Source of the DNA: a virus | Reading direction: 5' to 3' (one strand) | IMG/VR virus record: IMGVR_UViG_3300037168_000132 | Span: 1-22,394 of that record | Length of the DNA: 22,394 nucleotides | Shown: in pieces, positions 1 through 8,077 of the stretch | How the letters are laid out: every line of letters begins with the position of its first letter | Numbering within the stretch: the stretch's first letter is position 1 | Made by a program: the position numbers and the translations under genes | The notes under the pieces: model-generated | Seen by the model: the letters and a program-made list of their open reading frames with translations, nothing else | What the model was told of the DNA's origin: nothing | Database searches by the model: none

Positions 1-267
1 CGGAGCCGGCATAGTCTGCGCTCTGGAGCAGCTGTGGCCTCGGAATGGCTCGAACGCATGCGCAGCGTCGGCTACCTGCCGCGAGGCCGCACCCAGGCCC
101 GGGTAAGCGAGGGCCGCGAGCACCCAGATTCCGGTGAGCCGTACAAGGCCACCCTTGATGAGCTGGGCAATACCGTCACCGAGCACGGCCAGCCGGGCAG
201 CGGCGTCTCTGACCGCCAGGACGTCCATATCCGCGCGCAGCCGGTGCGGGGCGGCGCGGATGAATGA
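1..267 (+). CDS. Unknown phage protein, C-terminal part (5' end outside window)
   Basis: The frame is open from the first base to a TGA at 265-267, so this is probably the end of a longer gene. A GTG at 34 could also start a 77-residue protein, but no convincing ribosome binding site precedes it. The product is hydrophilic and ends in a segment rich in Asp, Gln and Arg (DELGNTVTEHGQPGSG, then RQDVHIRAQPVR). I do not recognise the family. It overlaps the next gene by 8 nt, so the two are probably translationally coupled. Its position just before the tail fibre block suggests a structural or head-associated protein, but that is inference from context only. Confidence 0.45.
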   Translation, partial: RSRHSLRSGAAVASEWLERMRSVGYLPRGRTQARVSEGREHPDSGEPYKATLDELGNTVTEHGQPGSGVSDRQDVHIRAQPVRGGADE

Positions 268-544
268 GATCACCCGGGACGCGATGTACGCGCTGATGGA
301 CGTGTACCTGGCCACCCCCGCCGCGAGCCCGGAGCAGATCCGGCTGGCCGCCAGCGACCACATCGCCGCCTCCCGGCCGTACGCCGTCGTGGCCGCTGAA
401 TACAAGGCGTCCCTGGAGCACCCGGTTCCGGACCTGGCCCTCCAGCAGCAGCTCGCGGAAGAACTTCAGCCGCTCCGGGTGGCGCTGTCGATCCTGGACG
501 GCCGGTACCCCGGTATGGGCCTCATCGTCACGACGGGGGACTGA
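260..544 (+). CDS. Small unknown phage protein (94 aa)
   Basis: The ATG at 260 overlaps the end of the preceding gene and the TGA lies 1 nt before the next GTG. The product is mostly helical by composition (MNEITRDAMYALMDVYLATP, then a Gln/Leu/Glu-rich segment, LALQQQLAEELQPL). It has no signal peptide, membrane segment or cysteine. The same frame extends upstream to 134, but that extension lies under the preceding gene and has Arg/Ser/Ala shadow composition, so the shorter start is preferred. The family is not recognised. Its place in the overlapping chain supports a virion morphogenesis role without showing one. Confidence 0.6.
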   Translation: MNEITRDAMYALMDVYLATPAASPEQIRLAASDHIAASRPYAVVAAEYKASLEHPVPDLALQQQLAEELQPLRVALSILDGRYPGMGLIVTTGD

Positions 545-545
545 C

Positions 546-1037
546 GTGGCCTGGACCGAAAGCGGCCTGTTCTACCCGAGCTTGCGGGACCTGCTCAAGG
601 GCGCGCTGTCCTCGGTCAGCTGGGTGACCACCACCAACAAGATCTCCCTCGCCAGTTCCAGCGCCACCCCGGACTACTACGGCACCACCGACCCATCCAC
701 CTGGTCGAACACCGCCGAGTGCACCGGCACCAACTGGGCAACCGGCGGCATCGCCTACTCCGCAGCGGCCTCGGGAGCAGCCTCAATCCTGCCCACCCTG
801 ACGCACACCGGGCCAGGCCCGACGCTGCTCAACTACGGCGCCCAGAACATCGCCGTGGCCACCACCACGATCTCTACCGCCGCCTACGGGGCGTACCTGT
901 ACGCGGCAGCACAAAGCCCGGCGGCCCTGATCGCCGGCATCTGGTTCGGCGGCACCGGGTACACAACCGTGGCGGGCACGTTCGCAATCGCCTGGGGCGG
1001 CCCCAACATCATCGCCACCATCAGCTGCGCGGCGTAG
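546..1037 (+). CDS. Small virion-associated protein of an actinophage structural family (163 aa)
   Basis: A GTG start lies 1 nt after the upstream stop. The N-terminus MAWTESGLFYPSLRDLLKGA, a central Ser/Thr/Gly-rich part with a GTNWATGGIAYS segment, and a C-terminal IWFGGTGYTTVAGTFAIAW strand region match, from memory, a small beta-rich protein commonly encoded among minor tail genes of actinobacterial phages (usually starting MAWTESG and ending in a similar GTFTIxW strand). It has no signal peptide; the Ala-rich stretches are beta-like rather than membrane-spanning. It is the first of four consecutive genes that look like tail fibre or receptor-binding components. The exact virion location is unknown. 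Confidence 0.65.
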   Translation: MAWTESGLFYPSLRDLLKGALSSVSWVTTTNKISLASSSATPDYYGTTDPSTWSNTAECTGTNWATGGIAYSAAASGAASILPTLTHTGPGPTLLNYGAQNIAVATTTISTAAYGAYLYAAAQSPAALIAGIWFGGTGYTTVAGTFAIAWGGPNIIATISCAA

Positions 1038-1040
1038 CCG

Positions 1041-2537
1041 ATGACCACGCCCGTCACGATATCCGCTAACAACCCGTCCACGACGGCCACCAGCAGCAGC
1101 GGCACCACCGCCCCGTCCGCGGGCACCACCGAGACCTGGACGATGACCTCCTCAGCATCGTTCCCGGCGGCCAGCAACTCCGCGATCCCGCCCACCCAGT
1201 TCCACATTGGTGACCCGGTGCTGCCCGCGGAATACATTCTGGTGACCAACATTTCCGGGACCACCTGGTCGGTGACCCGCGGCGCGGAAGGCAGCACCCC
1301 GGTCGCGCACGCGTCGGCGGCCACGTACTACCAGGTGTTCACCGCTGCCGACCTGAACGCGCTGCTGACCAAGGCGGGCGGCGCGCTGAGCGGCGCGCTG
1401 AGCACCACCCCGGCCACTCTCACCGACGCCAGCTCGATCGCGGTCAACGCTGCCCTCTCAGGCGTGTTCCGCGTGACACTCGGCGGGAACCGGACCCTGG
1501 CCAATCCCACGAACCCTACGGACGGCCAGTCGATCACTGTTGAGGTAATCCAGGACGGCACCGGCTCCCGCACGCTGGCCTACGGCACCGCCTACAGCTT
1601 CACGGCCAGCACGCCGCAGCCGTCCCTGTCCACTGCGGCCGGGGACCGGGACCTGATCTCGTTCTTCTACGACGCGGGCGCGGCGCTGTGGATCTGCACC
1701 GGGTACATCCTGGCCCAGAACGCCATCCTGGTGACGATCGCCCAGGGCGGCACTGGGCAGACCACCCAGCAGGCCGCCATCAACGCGCTGACGGGCGCTC
1801 AGACTTCCGGGTACTACCTCCGGTCAGGCGGCACGAACGCGGTCCTGGCCGCGATTCAGGCGGCGGACCTGCCCACCGCGACCACCTCCGCGCAGGGCGC
1901 TGTTGAGCTGGACGGCACTGCTTCGGATATTCAGCCGGTCAGCAGCGCAGCGGCAGCAGGCGCCATCGGCAAATCGGCCGACTCTGGGCACGTCCACCCG
2001 GCGAGCAGCATCATCCCGGCGGATCAGGGCATGCTGGCCTGGTCGCTGGATCTCGACTCGGCGGCGAGCGGTGTGACGCTCGTCGCCGGGACCGTGTACC
2101 TGAACAAGATCCCGATCCGCTCGGCGATCACCGCGACCTACCTGTGGTTCACGACGACCTCCGCGGGGTCCGGCGCCTCGTCAGGTTCCTATGTGGGCCT
2201 GTATTCCAGCGCGGGCACGCTGCTTACCGGATCGTCGGACCTGGGCGCGAGCATCACCAACAGCAACCATCAGGTGGCGCTGACGACCCCGCAGTCCCTT
2301 ACGGCGGGGTTCGTGTGGGCGGCGATCGTCACTAACCAGGCGAGCACGCAGCCGGGGCTGCGATCCCCGTTCAACTACACCTATGTCGTCTCGCCGAATA
2401 TCGGCCTGTCCGCCGCGACGGCCCGGGTGGCGATCCCGGGCACCAGCGGCACCTCCCAGACGTCGCTGCCTAGCTCGTTCACCCCGTCGGCGCTGACGAA
2501 TGTCAACGCGGCGCAGATCTGGTTCGGGATCTCCTGA
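1041..2537 (+). CDS. Tail fibre protein (498 aa)
   Basis: The Ser/Thr/Gly/Ala-rich, low-charge composition is typical of trimeric phage fibres. Residues 1-110 form an N-terminal beta domain. Around residue 233 the segment IAQGGTGQTTQQAAINALTG is the classic GGTG-type tail fibre shaft motif, followed by YYLRSGGTNAVLAAIQAADLP. A probable triple-helical shaft/collar segment continues (QGAVELDGTASD, then SADSGHVHP near residue 315), and the last 170 residues form a beta-rich head domain that may contact the cell surface. It starts 3 nt after the previous stop and ends 1 nt before the next ATG, so it is co-transcribed with the PhoD and beta-helix tail proteins. The fibre assignment is strong; the receptor cannot be predicted. 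Confidence 0.8.
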   Translation: MTTPVTISANNPSTTATSSSGTTAPSAGTTETWTMTSSASFPAASNSAIPPTQFHIGDPVLPAEYILVTNISGTTWSVTRGAEGSTPVAHASAATYYQVFTAADLNALLTKAGGALSGALSTTPATLTDASSIAVNAALSGVFRVTLGGNRTLANPTNPTDGQSITVEVIQDGTGSRTLAYGTAYSFTASTPQPSLSTAAGDRDLISFFYDAGAALWICTGYILAQNAILVTIAQGGTGQTTQQAAINALTGAQTSGYYLRSGGTNAVLAAIQAADLPTATTSAQGAVELDGTASDIQPVSSAAAAGAIGKSADSGHVHPASSIIPADQGMLAWSLDLDSAASGVTLVAGTVYLNKIPIRSAITATYLWFTTTSAGSGASSGSYVGLYSSAGTLLTGSSDLGASITNSNHQVALTTPQSLTAGFVWAAIVTNQASTQPGLRSPFNYTYVVSPNIGLSAATARVAIPGTSGTSQTSLPSSFTPSALTNVNAAQIWFGIS

Positions 2538-2538
2538 C

Positions 2539-4551
2539 ATGGCCATCGACAGCCAGCCGGTTCTGGCCAACAGTTTCGCGGGCGAGACGAACGGCGCTAC
2601 CGTGGCCCAGTCCGCTGCGCCCGGATACCAGTCGCTGGGCACAGCGGACGGGATGCTGTTCGACGCGGTGTCAATCACTTCCGGCCAGGCGATGACGTAC
2701 GACAGCACGGTTGTTTCCGGCATGACGCTCGCCAAAATCGTCACTACCGCAACCACGCCCTGCTACGGCGGGTGGGCGTCGTCCGGGCTGCTGACCAACG
2801 CCGCCACTCAGCAGTGGTTCCGGCTGTTCCTGTACCAGACCGCGAACCCGTCCTCCGCGCATCAGGTGTTCGCGTTCGTGGTCTCCGGCACCCGCGCCGC
2901 TGACGTGATGATCAACACCAACGGCACAATCAGTGTCCGCAACACCAGCGGCAGCGTCATCGTCACGACCACGAACACGGTCCCCTTGAATCAGCTGTTC
3001 CGCATCGAGGGCTATGTCACCAGCTCGGCGACGGCTGGCCAGGTTGAGCTGCAACTGTTCAGCAGCCCATGGTCGTCCGCACCCACCGAGACGCAGACGT
3101 CCAATGCGCTCCAGAACACCCTGGGCGGTGCGCTGAATACCGCCAGGTTTGGTGCGGCGACCGGTACCGTGTCCGGGCTCACCTGGTGGTATGGCGGGTG
3201 CGCTGTATCGGTCGCGGGGTATATCGGCGCGGGGGCGGTCGTACAGCAGATGACCTGCGGGGCGCCTGCGCCGTCTGGGTTCACCGTGATCTCCAAGCCG
3301 ACCGGCGGCACGTCGCTGCGGCTGAAAGTGGCCACCAACTCCGGGCTCACCACAGGTGTTATTTACGTCGTGGCGCAGGCCCCGGATTCCTACGGTTACG
3401 TCAAGCACGTGGTGACCGGCCTCGCCCCGTTCACCCGCTACTGGTGCCAGCTAGCCGACACGCCGCCGGGCGGCGCAGAGATGCTCGTCGGCAATGTGGG
3501 CACGTGCAAGACGCTGGCCACGCCAGGCACCCCGCAGTCCTTCACGTTCGCTGTCGCGAGCTGCGTCAATACCGCGTACGAGACGCCGGGCCCGGACACC
3601 GGCCTGAACGACTGGATCGCATGGCAGCCAGATCTGGCAATCTTCACTGGGGACTACGGCTACCAGAATCCCACTTTCACCGACCAGCCCAGCCAGGTCG
3701 GCACCTGGGAATACCACACCTGGTTTTACGGGATGGAGCCGATCACCCGGCAGGCGTGGGGCTATTACTGCCGCAGCAACCACGACAGCACGTCGGACAC
3801 CTACAACTGCGACACCGATAACACCTGGGCTGCGGCTAACCTCGTCGCGGCGCAGGAAATCTTCCCTCAGGGTGCACTCGGCGACGCGGTGAACAGCCCC
3901 GTGCATTCGCTGTGCCAGACGTGGGTGACCGGCCGGGTCCGGTTCATCATGCTCGACATCCGCAACGTCGACCGGAGCCCGGGGACGAATACCGACAACT
4001 CCTCCAAGACGATGCTTGGCGCTACCCAGCTGGCGTGGCTGAAGGCGCAACTGCTCCAGCCGGAACCCGTGAAGATCATCATCACGGATACGCAGTGGAT
4101 GGGGAACACCGTCCCGTCGCTCGGCGCGGACCCCGAGCTGGGCAAATGGTGGAGCTACCAGACAGAGCGCACGTCGATCGTCAGCTACATGACCGGCAAC
4201 TGGGCGCAGCTGCGGAATATCGTGCTGATCCACGGTGACTTCCACGGTGTCGGCGTTGCCTACGCGGCTGAGAACACGTGGGGCGGATTCCCGGTCTACT
4301 CCGCGGCACCACTGCGGCAGACCGGCGCTGCGACGATCGCCGCGGGCACCTTCAATCGCTACTACAACAACGCCGGCGGGGAGTGCCGCCAGTACGGCCG
4401 GGTCAGCGTCACCGACACAGGCGGCAGCACGATCACCGTGAACTACCAGGGCTGGGACGCGGTTAATCAGGTCGCCCAGGTCAGCCAGACCGATGTCTTC
4501 AACGTAGCTGCCGGGAACGTGCCCGTTCGCAGCCTGATGGGAGCCCTGTGA
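2539..4551 (+). CDS. Tail protein with C-terminal PhoD-like metallophosphoesterase (670 aa)
   Basis: The start is the ATG 1 nt after the fibre stop; an earlier in-frame start at 2500 lies inside the fibre gene. Residues 1-225 are a beta-rich domain like those on phage tails. About 235-330 resemble the Ig/FnIII-like domain preceding PhoD catalytic domains (IYVVAQAP, then YWCQLAD). From 335 to about 640 lies a PhoD-type phosphatase/phosphodiesterase: FAVASC (C342), FTGDYGY (D372, Y373), RSNHD (N414, H415, D416), then IITDTQWMG and HGDFH (D567, H569) as the last metal site. Bacterial PhoD proteins hydrolyse phosphodiesters including wall teichoic acid. Unlike secreted PhoD there is no Tat signal, which fits delivery on the virion. 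Inferred role: cutting a phosphate-containing cell-wall polymer during adsorption. Confidence 0.8.
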   Translation: MAIDSQPVLANSFAGETNGATVAQSAAPGYQSLGTADGMLFDAVSITSGQAMTYDSTVVSGMTLAKIVTTATTPCYGGWASSGLLTNAATQQWFRLFLYQTANPSSAHQVFAFVVSGTRAADVMINTNGTISVRNTSGSVIVTTTNTVPLNQLFRIEGYVTSSATAGQVELQLFSSPWSSAPTETQTSNALQNTLGGALNTARFGAATGTVSGLTWWYGGCAVSVAGYIGAGAVVQQMTCGAPAPSGFTVISKPTGGTSLRLKVATNSGLTTGVIYVVAQAPDSYGYVKHVVTGLAPFTRYWCQLADTPPGGAEMLVGNVGTCKTLATPGTPQSFTFAVASCVNTAYETPGPDTGLNDWIAWQPDLAIFTGDYGYQNPTFTDQPSQVGTWEYHTWFYGMEPITRQAWGYYCRSNHDSTSDTYNCDTDNTWAAANLVAAQEIFPQGALGDAVNSPVHSLCQTWVTGRVRFIMLDIRNVDRSPGTNTDNSSKTMLGATQLAWLKAQLLQPEPVKIIITDTQWMGNTVPSLGADPELGKWWSYQTERTSIVSYMTGNWAQLRNIVLIHGDFHGVGVAYAAENTWGGFPVYSAAPLRQTGAATIAAGTFNRYYNNAGGECRQYGRVSVTDTGGSTITVNYQGWDAVNQVAQVSQTDVFNVAAGNVPVRSLMGAL

Positions 4552-6140
4552 GCCTTAAAACCTTCACTGTGCCACCGGACACGCGCATGGTCGGCAGCGG
4601 TGACCCGCCCGTCGACATGGACGACCTGATCGACACAGTTAACGCGATGGGCGCGACCACGAACGTCCTGAACGCCGCCTATGCGGGCGGCGCCGACGCC
4701 AGCGGCGCCGCGGACTCTTCCGCCGCCTTCCAGGCCGCCGTGGACGTTCTCGGCGGCAATCCGGGTGTCGTCCGCGTCCCGGCCGGCACGTACAAGATCG
4801 CCAGCACCGTGACCGCCTCCAATCCGGGGCAGTACTTCGTCGGTGACGGCCGGTGGGCGACGATCATCAACTCGTACGTGACCGGCGACTGCCTCCGCGC
4901 CTACACGACCAGCAACTATTCAGGCGGCGGCGGCGGTGTGGCCGGTGGCGGGATCAGGGGCCTCACGGTCGACGGCACGAACGCGGGGGCGGGCTCGGCG
5001 GGCATCCACGTCGGGGACCTGTACAACTATGAGTTCGACTGCGGGGCCCGCCATTTCCAGGGCACCGGCTCGAAGAATTTCTGGTTCGACAACAACTACG
5101 CCGTCAACGGCATGGAGATGATAACCGGCCGGATCTGGGCAGAGAACGGCACCACTAATGTCCAGTTCGACGTCAACGCGGCCAGCGGCTACACCCCATC
5201 CGGGTCTTTCGACCGCGCGAATCTGAAGATCTTCCTCGACGGCAAAGGCAAAGGCAACCTCGTCGTCCTGAACAACGGCGCTTACATCGTTGACGGCGAC
5301 CTGGGCATCTACGGCAACACCGACTACGGGTCAGCGGAGTACTGGGTCCTGACCCTGACCGGGCCATCGGGGCTCTCGTTCACCGCCACCAACGCGAGCC
5401 CGTGTGTGTTCACCGCGTCCGGCAGTGCCTTCTTCAACGGCAACGCCGTCACCCTGTCCGGCGCGTCGCTCCCCACGGGGTTCACTGCGGGCACGACGTA
5501 CTACGTGGTGGCCGCGTCAGGGACGACGTTCGAGCTGAGCGCGACCTCCGGCGGGTCGGCGATCAACTCGACGTCAACCGGCTCGGGAACCGTCCAGGCC
5601 GTGCAGCGCTCCGAAATCGGCAACAGCGTCCTGAACATCGGCGTCGAATGCAACGGCACCAGCGGCACGCAGCCCGGCACGATCAGCTTCGGGACGACCG
5701 GGACAATCGGGAACCAGATCAACCAATGCCGGGGCGTCATCGACTTCTCCGGGAATAACCCGTTCGCCGGGTCCAACAATGCCCAGTCGTTCATCTTCGA
5801 CGGCCCGGTGTACGGCGATAATAAGCTCCAGCCGGCCGGGCCGCTCGGCCTCTATCCGTACAAGGCCGGGGCGCTGTCCAGCAGCGGGACGATCCCTACG
5901 AAGTTTCAGGCAATGACCGAGGTCACCACCAGCGGCAACGTGACCGGGGTCATTCTGGATGGCTACCCGCCGGACAACTGGCGCCTGATCTACGTCATAA
6001 ACGACGGGACCGGCACCATCACCTTCGCCGGGTCCGGGACCTCCAACGTGGCTAACGGCACCACGTGCGTGATCCAGCCGAACACCTGCCAGGGGTTCAT
6101 CTGGAATAACGACCTGTCGCTATGGTTCCCGACGGCCTGA
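4548..6140 (+). CDS. Right-handed beta-helix tail protein, pectate-lyase-3-like (530 aa)
   Basis: The GTG overlaps the preceding stop in a GTGA junction. Residues 1-45 are an N-terminal attachment segment. From about 48 the pattern DSSAAFQAAVDVLGG followed by VVRVPAGTYKI is the hallmark entry of phage tailspike and pectate-lyase-type beta helices; the coils continue to about 265 (GIRGLTVDGTNAGAG, then NFWFDNNYAVNGMEMI). A separate beta domain (about 266-349; FTAGTTYYVVAASGTTFELS) is inserted, followed by more helix coils and a C-terminal domain from about 434 (GLYPYKAGALSSSGTIP, ending LSLWFPTA) that may trimerise. No catalytic residues can be assigned. Likely a polysaccharide-binding or depolymerising tailspike partner of the PhoD protein. 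Confidence 0.75.
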   Translation: MSLKTFTVPPDTRMVGSGDPPVDMDDLIDTVNAMGATTNVLNAAYAGGADASGAADSSAAFQAAVDVLGGNPGVVRVPAGTYKIASTVTASNPGQYFVGDGRWATIINSYVTGDCLRAYTTSNYSGGGGGVAGGGIRGLTVDGTNAGAGSAGIHVGDLYNYEFDCGARHFQGTGSKNFWFDNNYAVNGMEMITGRIWAENGTTNVQFDVNAASGYTPSGSFDRANLKIFLDGKGKGNLVVLNNGAYIVDGDLGIYGNTDYGSAEYWVLTLTGPSGLSFTATNASPCVFTASGSAFFNGNAVTLSGASLPTGFTAGTTYYVVAASGTTFELSATSGGSAINSTSTGSGTVQAVQRSEIGNSVLNIGVECNGTSGTQPGTISFGTTGTIGNQINQCRGVIDFSGNNPFAGSNNAQSFIFDGPVYGDNKLQPAGPLGLYPYKAGALSSSGTIPTKFQAMTEVTTSGNVTGVILDGYPPDNWRLIYVINDGTGTITFAGSGTSNVANGTTCVIQPNTCQGFIWNNDLSLWFPTA

Positions 6141-6157
6141 TGGCGGCGATCTGAGCT

Positions 6158-6400
6158 ATGAGCCAGTATCTGACGTCCTCGGTCCCCGGCAAGGCTGTAC
6201 CCGGGTTCGTTCCCGGCCGGCTTACCGGCATAGGCACGTCAGCCACGGCCACGCCGGCCATCCTGCGTGCTGTTACCACGATGCCGCAGGTCCTCGCAGG
6301 GATCGCGCAGCAGGGCAAGGCCGCCGCCGCCGTCACCCAGCCGTACAGCGCAGCCTGCGCCGTCACCCAGCCGTACAGCGCGACCGCAGGAGTGAGCTGA
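6158..6400 (+). CDS. Small unknown protein with duplicated VTQPYSA motif (80 aa)
   Basis: It starts 17 nt after the beta-helix gene and its TGA shares a base with the ATG of the next gene (TGATG). The N-terminal part (MSQYLTSSVPGKAVPGFVPG) is Gly/Pro/Ser-rich; the C-terminal third carries AVTQPYSAA and AVTQPYSAT, encoded by a 23-bp direct repeat. There is no signal peptide or membrane helix. I do not recognise it. The packing between tail fibre and connector genes supports a virion or assembly protein. Confidence 0.5.
   Translation: MSQYLTSSVPGKAVPGFVPGRLTGIGTSATATPAILRAVTTMPQVLAGIAQQGKAAAAVTQPYSAACAVTQPYSATAGVS
6329..6381 (+). repeat. 23-bp direct repeat, two copies 30 bp apart
   Basis: The two copies lie at 6329-6351 and 6359-6381 and share the core GTCACCCAGCCGTACAGCG. 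The spacing of 30 bp (ten codons) keeps the frame, so the repeat gives two copies of the peptide AVTQPYSA at the end of the 80-residue protein. Confidence 0.9.
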
Positions 6401-7323
6401 TGACCGCCACCGTTTTCTACGACAACGCCAACGAGATCGCGCAGCTGACGGTCACGTTCACCTCCAGCGGAAGCCCGGCCAATCCGACCACCGTCAGCCT
6501 GGTCGTCACCGACCCGTCCGGCACGCAGACCACCTACACCACCAGCAACGGGATCACCCAGAGCGGCATGGGCATCTACACCGCTGCCATCACCTGCCTG
6601 CCGGCGCTGACCGGGGTCGACGGGCTGTGGAGCTACGTGTGGATCGGCACCGGAGCGGTCTCCGACGTTCAGCCGGGGACCTGGCGGGTGCTGCCCACCA
6701 CGATCGGCACCTGGTACATCGGCCTGGACGAGTTCAAGGACCGGCTGGGGATCACCGACGCCGCGGACGACTCCCAGGCGCAGATCGCCATTCAGACAAC
6801 TGCCCAGTGGATTAACGAATATACGGGGCGCCATTTCAACAGGGTCACTGAGGTGCGCACTTACGAACCTACCAATATATGGGTGCTGAATATTGACGAT
6901 CTGGTGAGCGTGACGGCGGTCAATCTGGACCCGAACGGAAATGGCGTCTTCAGCCAGGCCCTCGTGCAGAACGTCGACTACGAGCTGCGGCTCGGCGACG
7001 GGCTGTACAACGTCAACGCCACCGGGATCGCCCGGCCGTACCGGCAGCTCCAGATCATCCAGACCGGCAACTGGTTCCCGTTCACCTGGCCGTACTCCCG
7101 GCTGGACCGGGTGCAGATCATCGGGACCTGGGGCTGGAGCAGCGTGCCGCCGCCGGTCACCCAGGCCAATTTCATCCTGGCCGCCGACCTGTTCAAGATG
7201 AAGGACGCGCCGTTCGGCGTGGCCGGGGTCTCCGATCTGGGCGTGGTCCGCATTCAGTCCAACCCCTGGCTGACGGAGATGCTGCGGCCCTACATCAACC
7301 CCCGGCGGAAGGTGGGCGTGTGA
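6400..7323 (+). CDS. Ig-like domain fused to gp6-like head-tail connector (307 aa)
   Basis: Residues 1-100 form an Ig-like beta sandwich (TVFYDNANEIAQLTVTFTSS, VSLVVTDPSGT, GLWSYVWIGTGAVSDVQPGT). From about 105 the protein switches to a helical connector fold: WYIGLDEFKDRLGITDAADD, then IAIQTTAQWINEYTGRHF, which is the usual start of gp6/gp15-type head-tail connectors, followed by strands and a late helix (ANFILAADLFKMKDAPFG) and the end of the protein (SNPWLTEMLRPYINPRRK). In siphoviruses this protein forms a ring below the portal. The TGATG junction at its start and a shared base at its end couple it to both neighbours. The next expected gene, the tail terminator, lies about 8.6 kb away, which is unusual. 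Confidence 0.75.
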   Translation: MTATVFYDNANEIAQLTVTFTSSGSPANPTTVSLVVTDPSGTQTTYTTSNGITQSGMGIYTAAITCLPALTGVDGLWSYVWIGTGAVSDVQPGTWRVLPTTIGTWYIGLDEFKDRLGITDAADDSQAQIAIQTTAQWINEYTGRHFNRVTEVRTYEPTNIWVLNIDDLVSVTAVNLDPNGNGVFSQALVQNVDYELRLGDGLYNVNATGIARPYRQLQIIQTGNWFPFTWPYSRLDRVQIIGTWGWSSVPPPVTQANFILAADLFKMKDAPFGVAGVSDLGVVRIQSNPWLTEMLRPYINPRRKVGV

Positions 7324-7427
7324 TGCGCTTTGTCCTGACCACGGCGAGCTGCGCGCCGCTGATCCCCACCGACAACCTGCGCGCCGGCAAAGGCGGGGGC
7401 AAGGGCGGGGGCAAGGGCCGGTTATGA
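7323..7427 (+). CDS. 34-aa Gly/Lys-tailed mini-protein
   Basis: The ATG at 7323 shares its A with the TGA of the connector gene, and its TGA overlaps the ATG of the next gene (ATGA), so the ORF fills the gap exactly. The product begins MRFVLTTASCAPLIPTDNLR and ends in a basic run, AGKGGGKGGGKGRL. The penultimate codon is TTA, one of very few in-frame TTA codons in the window. The overlap at both ends argues that it is translated. It might be a basic nucleic-acid-binding or virion-stabilising peptide, or merely a coupling peptide; no family is recognised. Confidence 0.5.
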   Translation: MRFVLTTASCAPLIPTDNLRAGKGGGKGGGKGRL

Positions 7428-8077
7428 CCGTCGCGCCGAAGAAAGCGGCGAAAAGCCCAGCGCAGGCCAAGGCCGCCCTGGCGTTCGCGGCCGGGGGCCG
7501 GGCCGCGCAGGCGAAGGCGAAGGCCAAAAACGGCGGCAAGCCCAGCAAAGCCCAGCACGCGGCCGGGCTGAAGTGGGCCGCCGCGGGCCGGGCCAGCCAG
7601 GCACGGGCGAAGGCAGCCGCCAAGGCGGGCAAGAAGGCGCCGGTAAAAGCGAAGAAGGCCGCGCTGCCAGTTAGCCAGTCCACCTGGACCGGGCCGTCGC
7701 TGTGGCTGCCCGGCTGCAATGCGGAACGGCCGACCTGCATCGTCACGGCCATCGCCAACCACCTGCTGGCCGCGACCGGTGTGCAGGCCAGCGACGCCAG
7801 CATTCTGGAGCTGCACGAGCGCGCGGGCGGCGACGGCAGCGCGACCATCGCCACCGTGCTGGAGGCTGCCGCGGATTACGGGCTGGCCGGGCAGCTGCTG
7901 GAGAAGTTCGGGCCCGGTGACCCGGAGGGGGTCGTGCCGGGAGTGATTTACGGCGTGACGATGCGGCGCGGCTATCACGCGGTGCTGGCGCATCCATACG
8001 GAATGGTGTCCTGGGGCTGGGTGATGGCCTGGTCCGGGGAGCCGCAGGAGGCATGGGAGCTGCAATGGGTCACCTGA
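7424..8077 (+). CDS. Lys/Ala-rich tail fused to C39-like cysteine peptidase fold (217 aa)
   Basis: Residues 1-80 are almost entirely Lys, Ala, Gly and Arg (PKKAAKSPAQAKAALAFAAG, then ARAKAAAKAGKKAPVKAKKA), like histone H1-type or nucleoid-associated tails. From about 90 the layout matches a C39/papain-type fold: a Cys before a helix (C98 or, more likely, C105 in PTCIVTAIANHLL), helices LELHERAGG and TIATVLEAAADYGL, then a His in GYHAVLAH (H185) ahead of a strand. A third catalytic residue cannot be fixed. No signal peptide is present. It could process a virion protein, act on the wall, or be a non-catalytic relative; the basic tail might bind DNA or anionic wall polymer. Confidence 0.55.
   Translation: MTVAPKKAAKSPAQAKAALAFAAGGRAAQAKAKAKNGGKPSKAQHAAGLKWAAAGRASQARAKAAAKAGKKAPVKAKKAALPVSQSTWTGPSLWLPGCNAERPTCIVTAIANHLLAATGVQASDASILELHERAGGDGSATIATVLEAAADYGLAGQLLEKFGPGDPEGVVPGVIYGVTMRRGYHAVLAHPYGMVSWGWVMAWSGEPQEAWELQWVT

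Noticed and set aside
6097-7854. Long minus-strand open frame of 585 codons
   Set aside because: It lies opposite four genes with clear protein families and has Arg/Pro/Gly/Ala shadow composition; such frames are expected in GC-rich DNA. The same holds for the minus frames at 7975-9195, 17354-18574 and 19494-20888 and the plus frame at 12942-13976.
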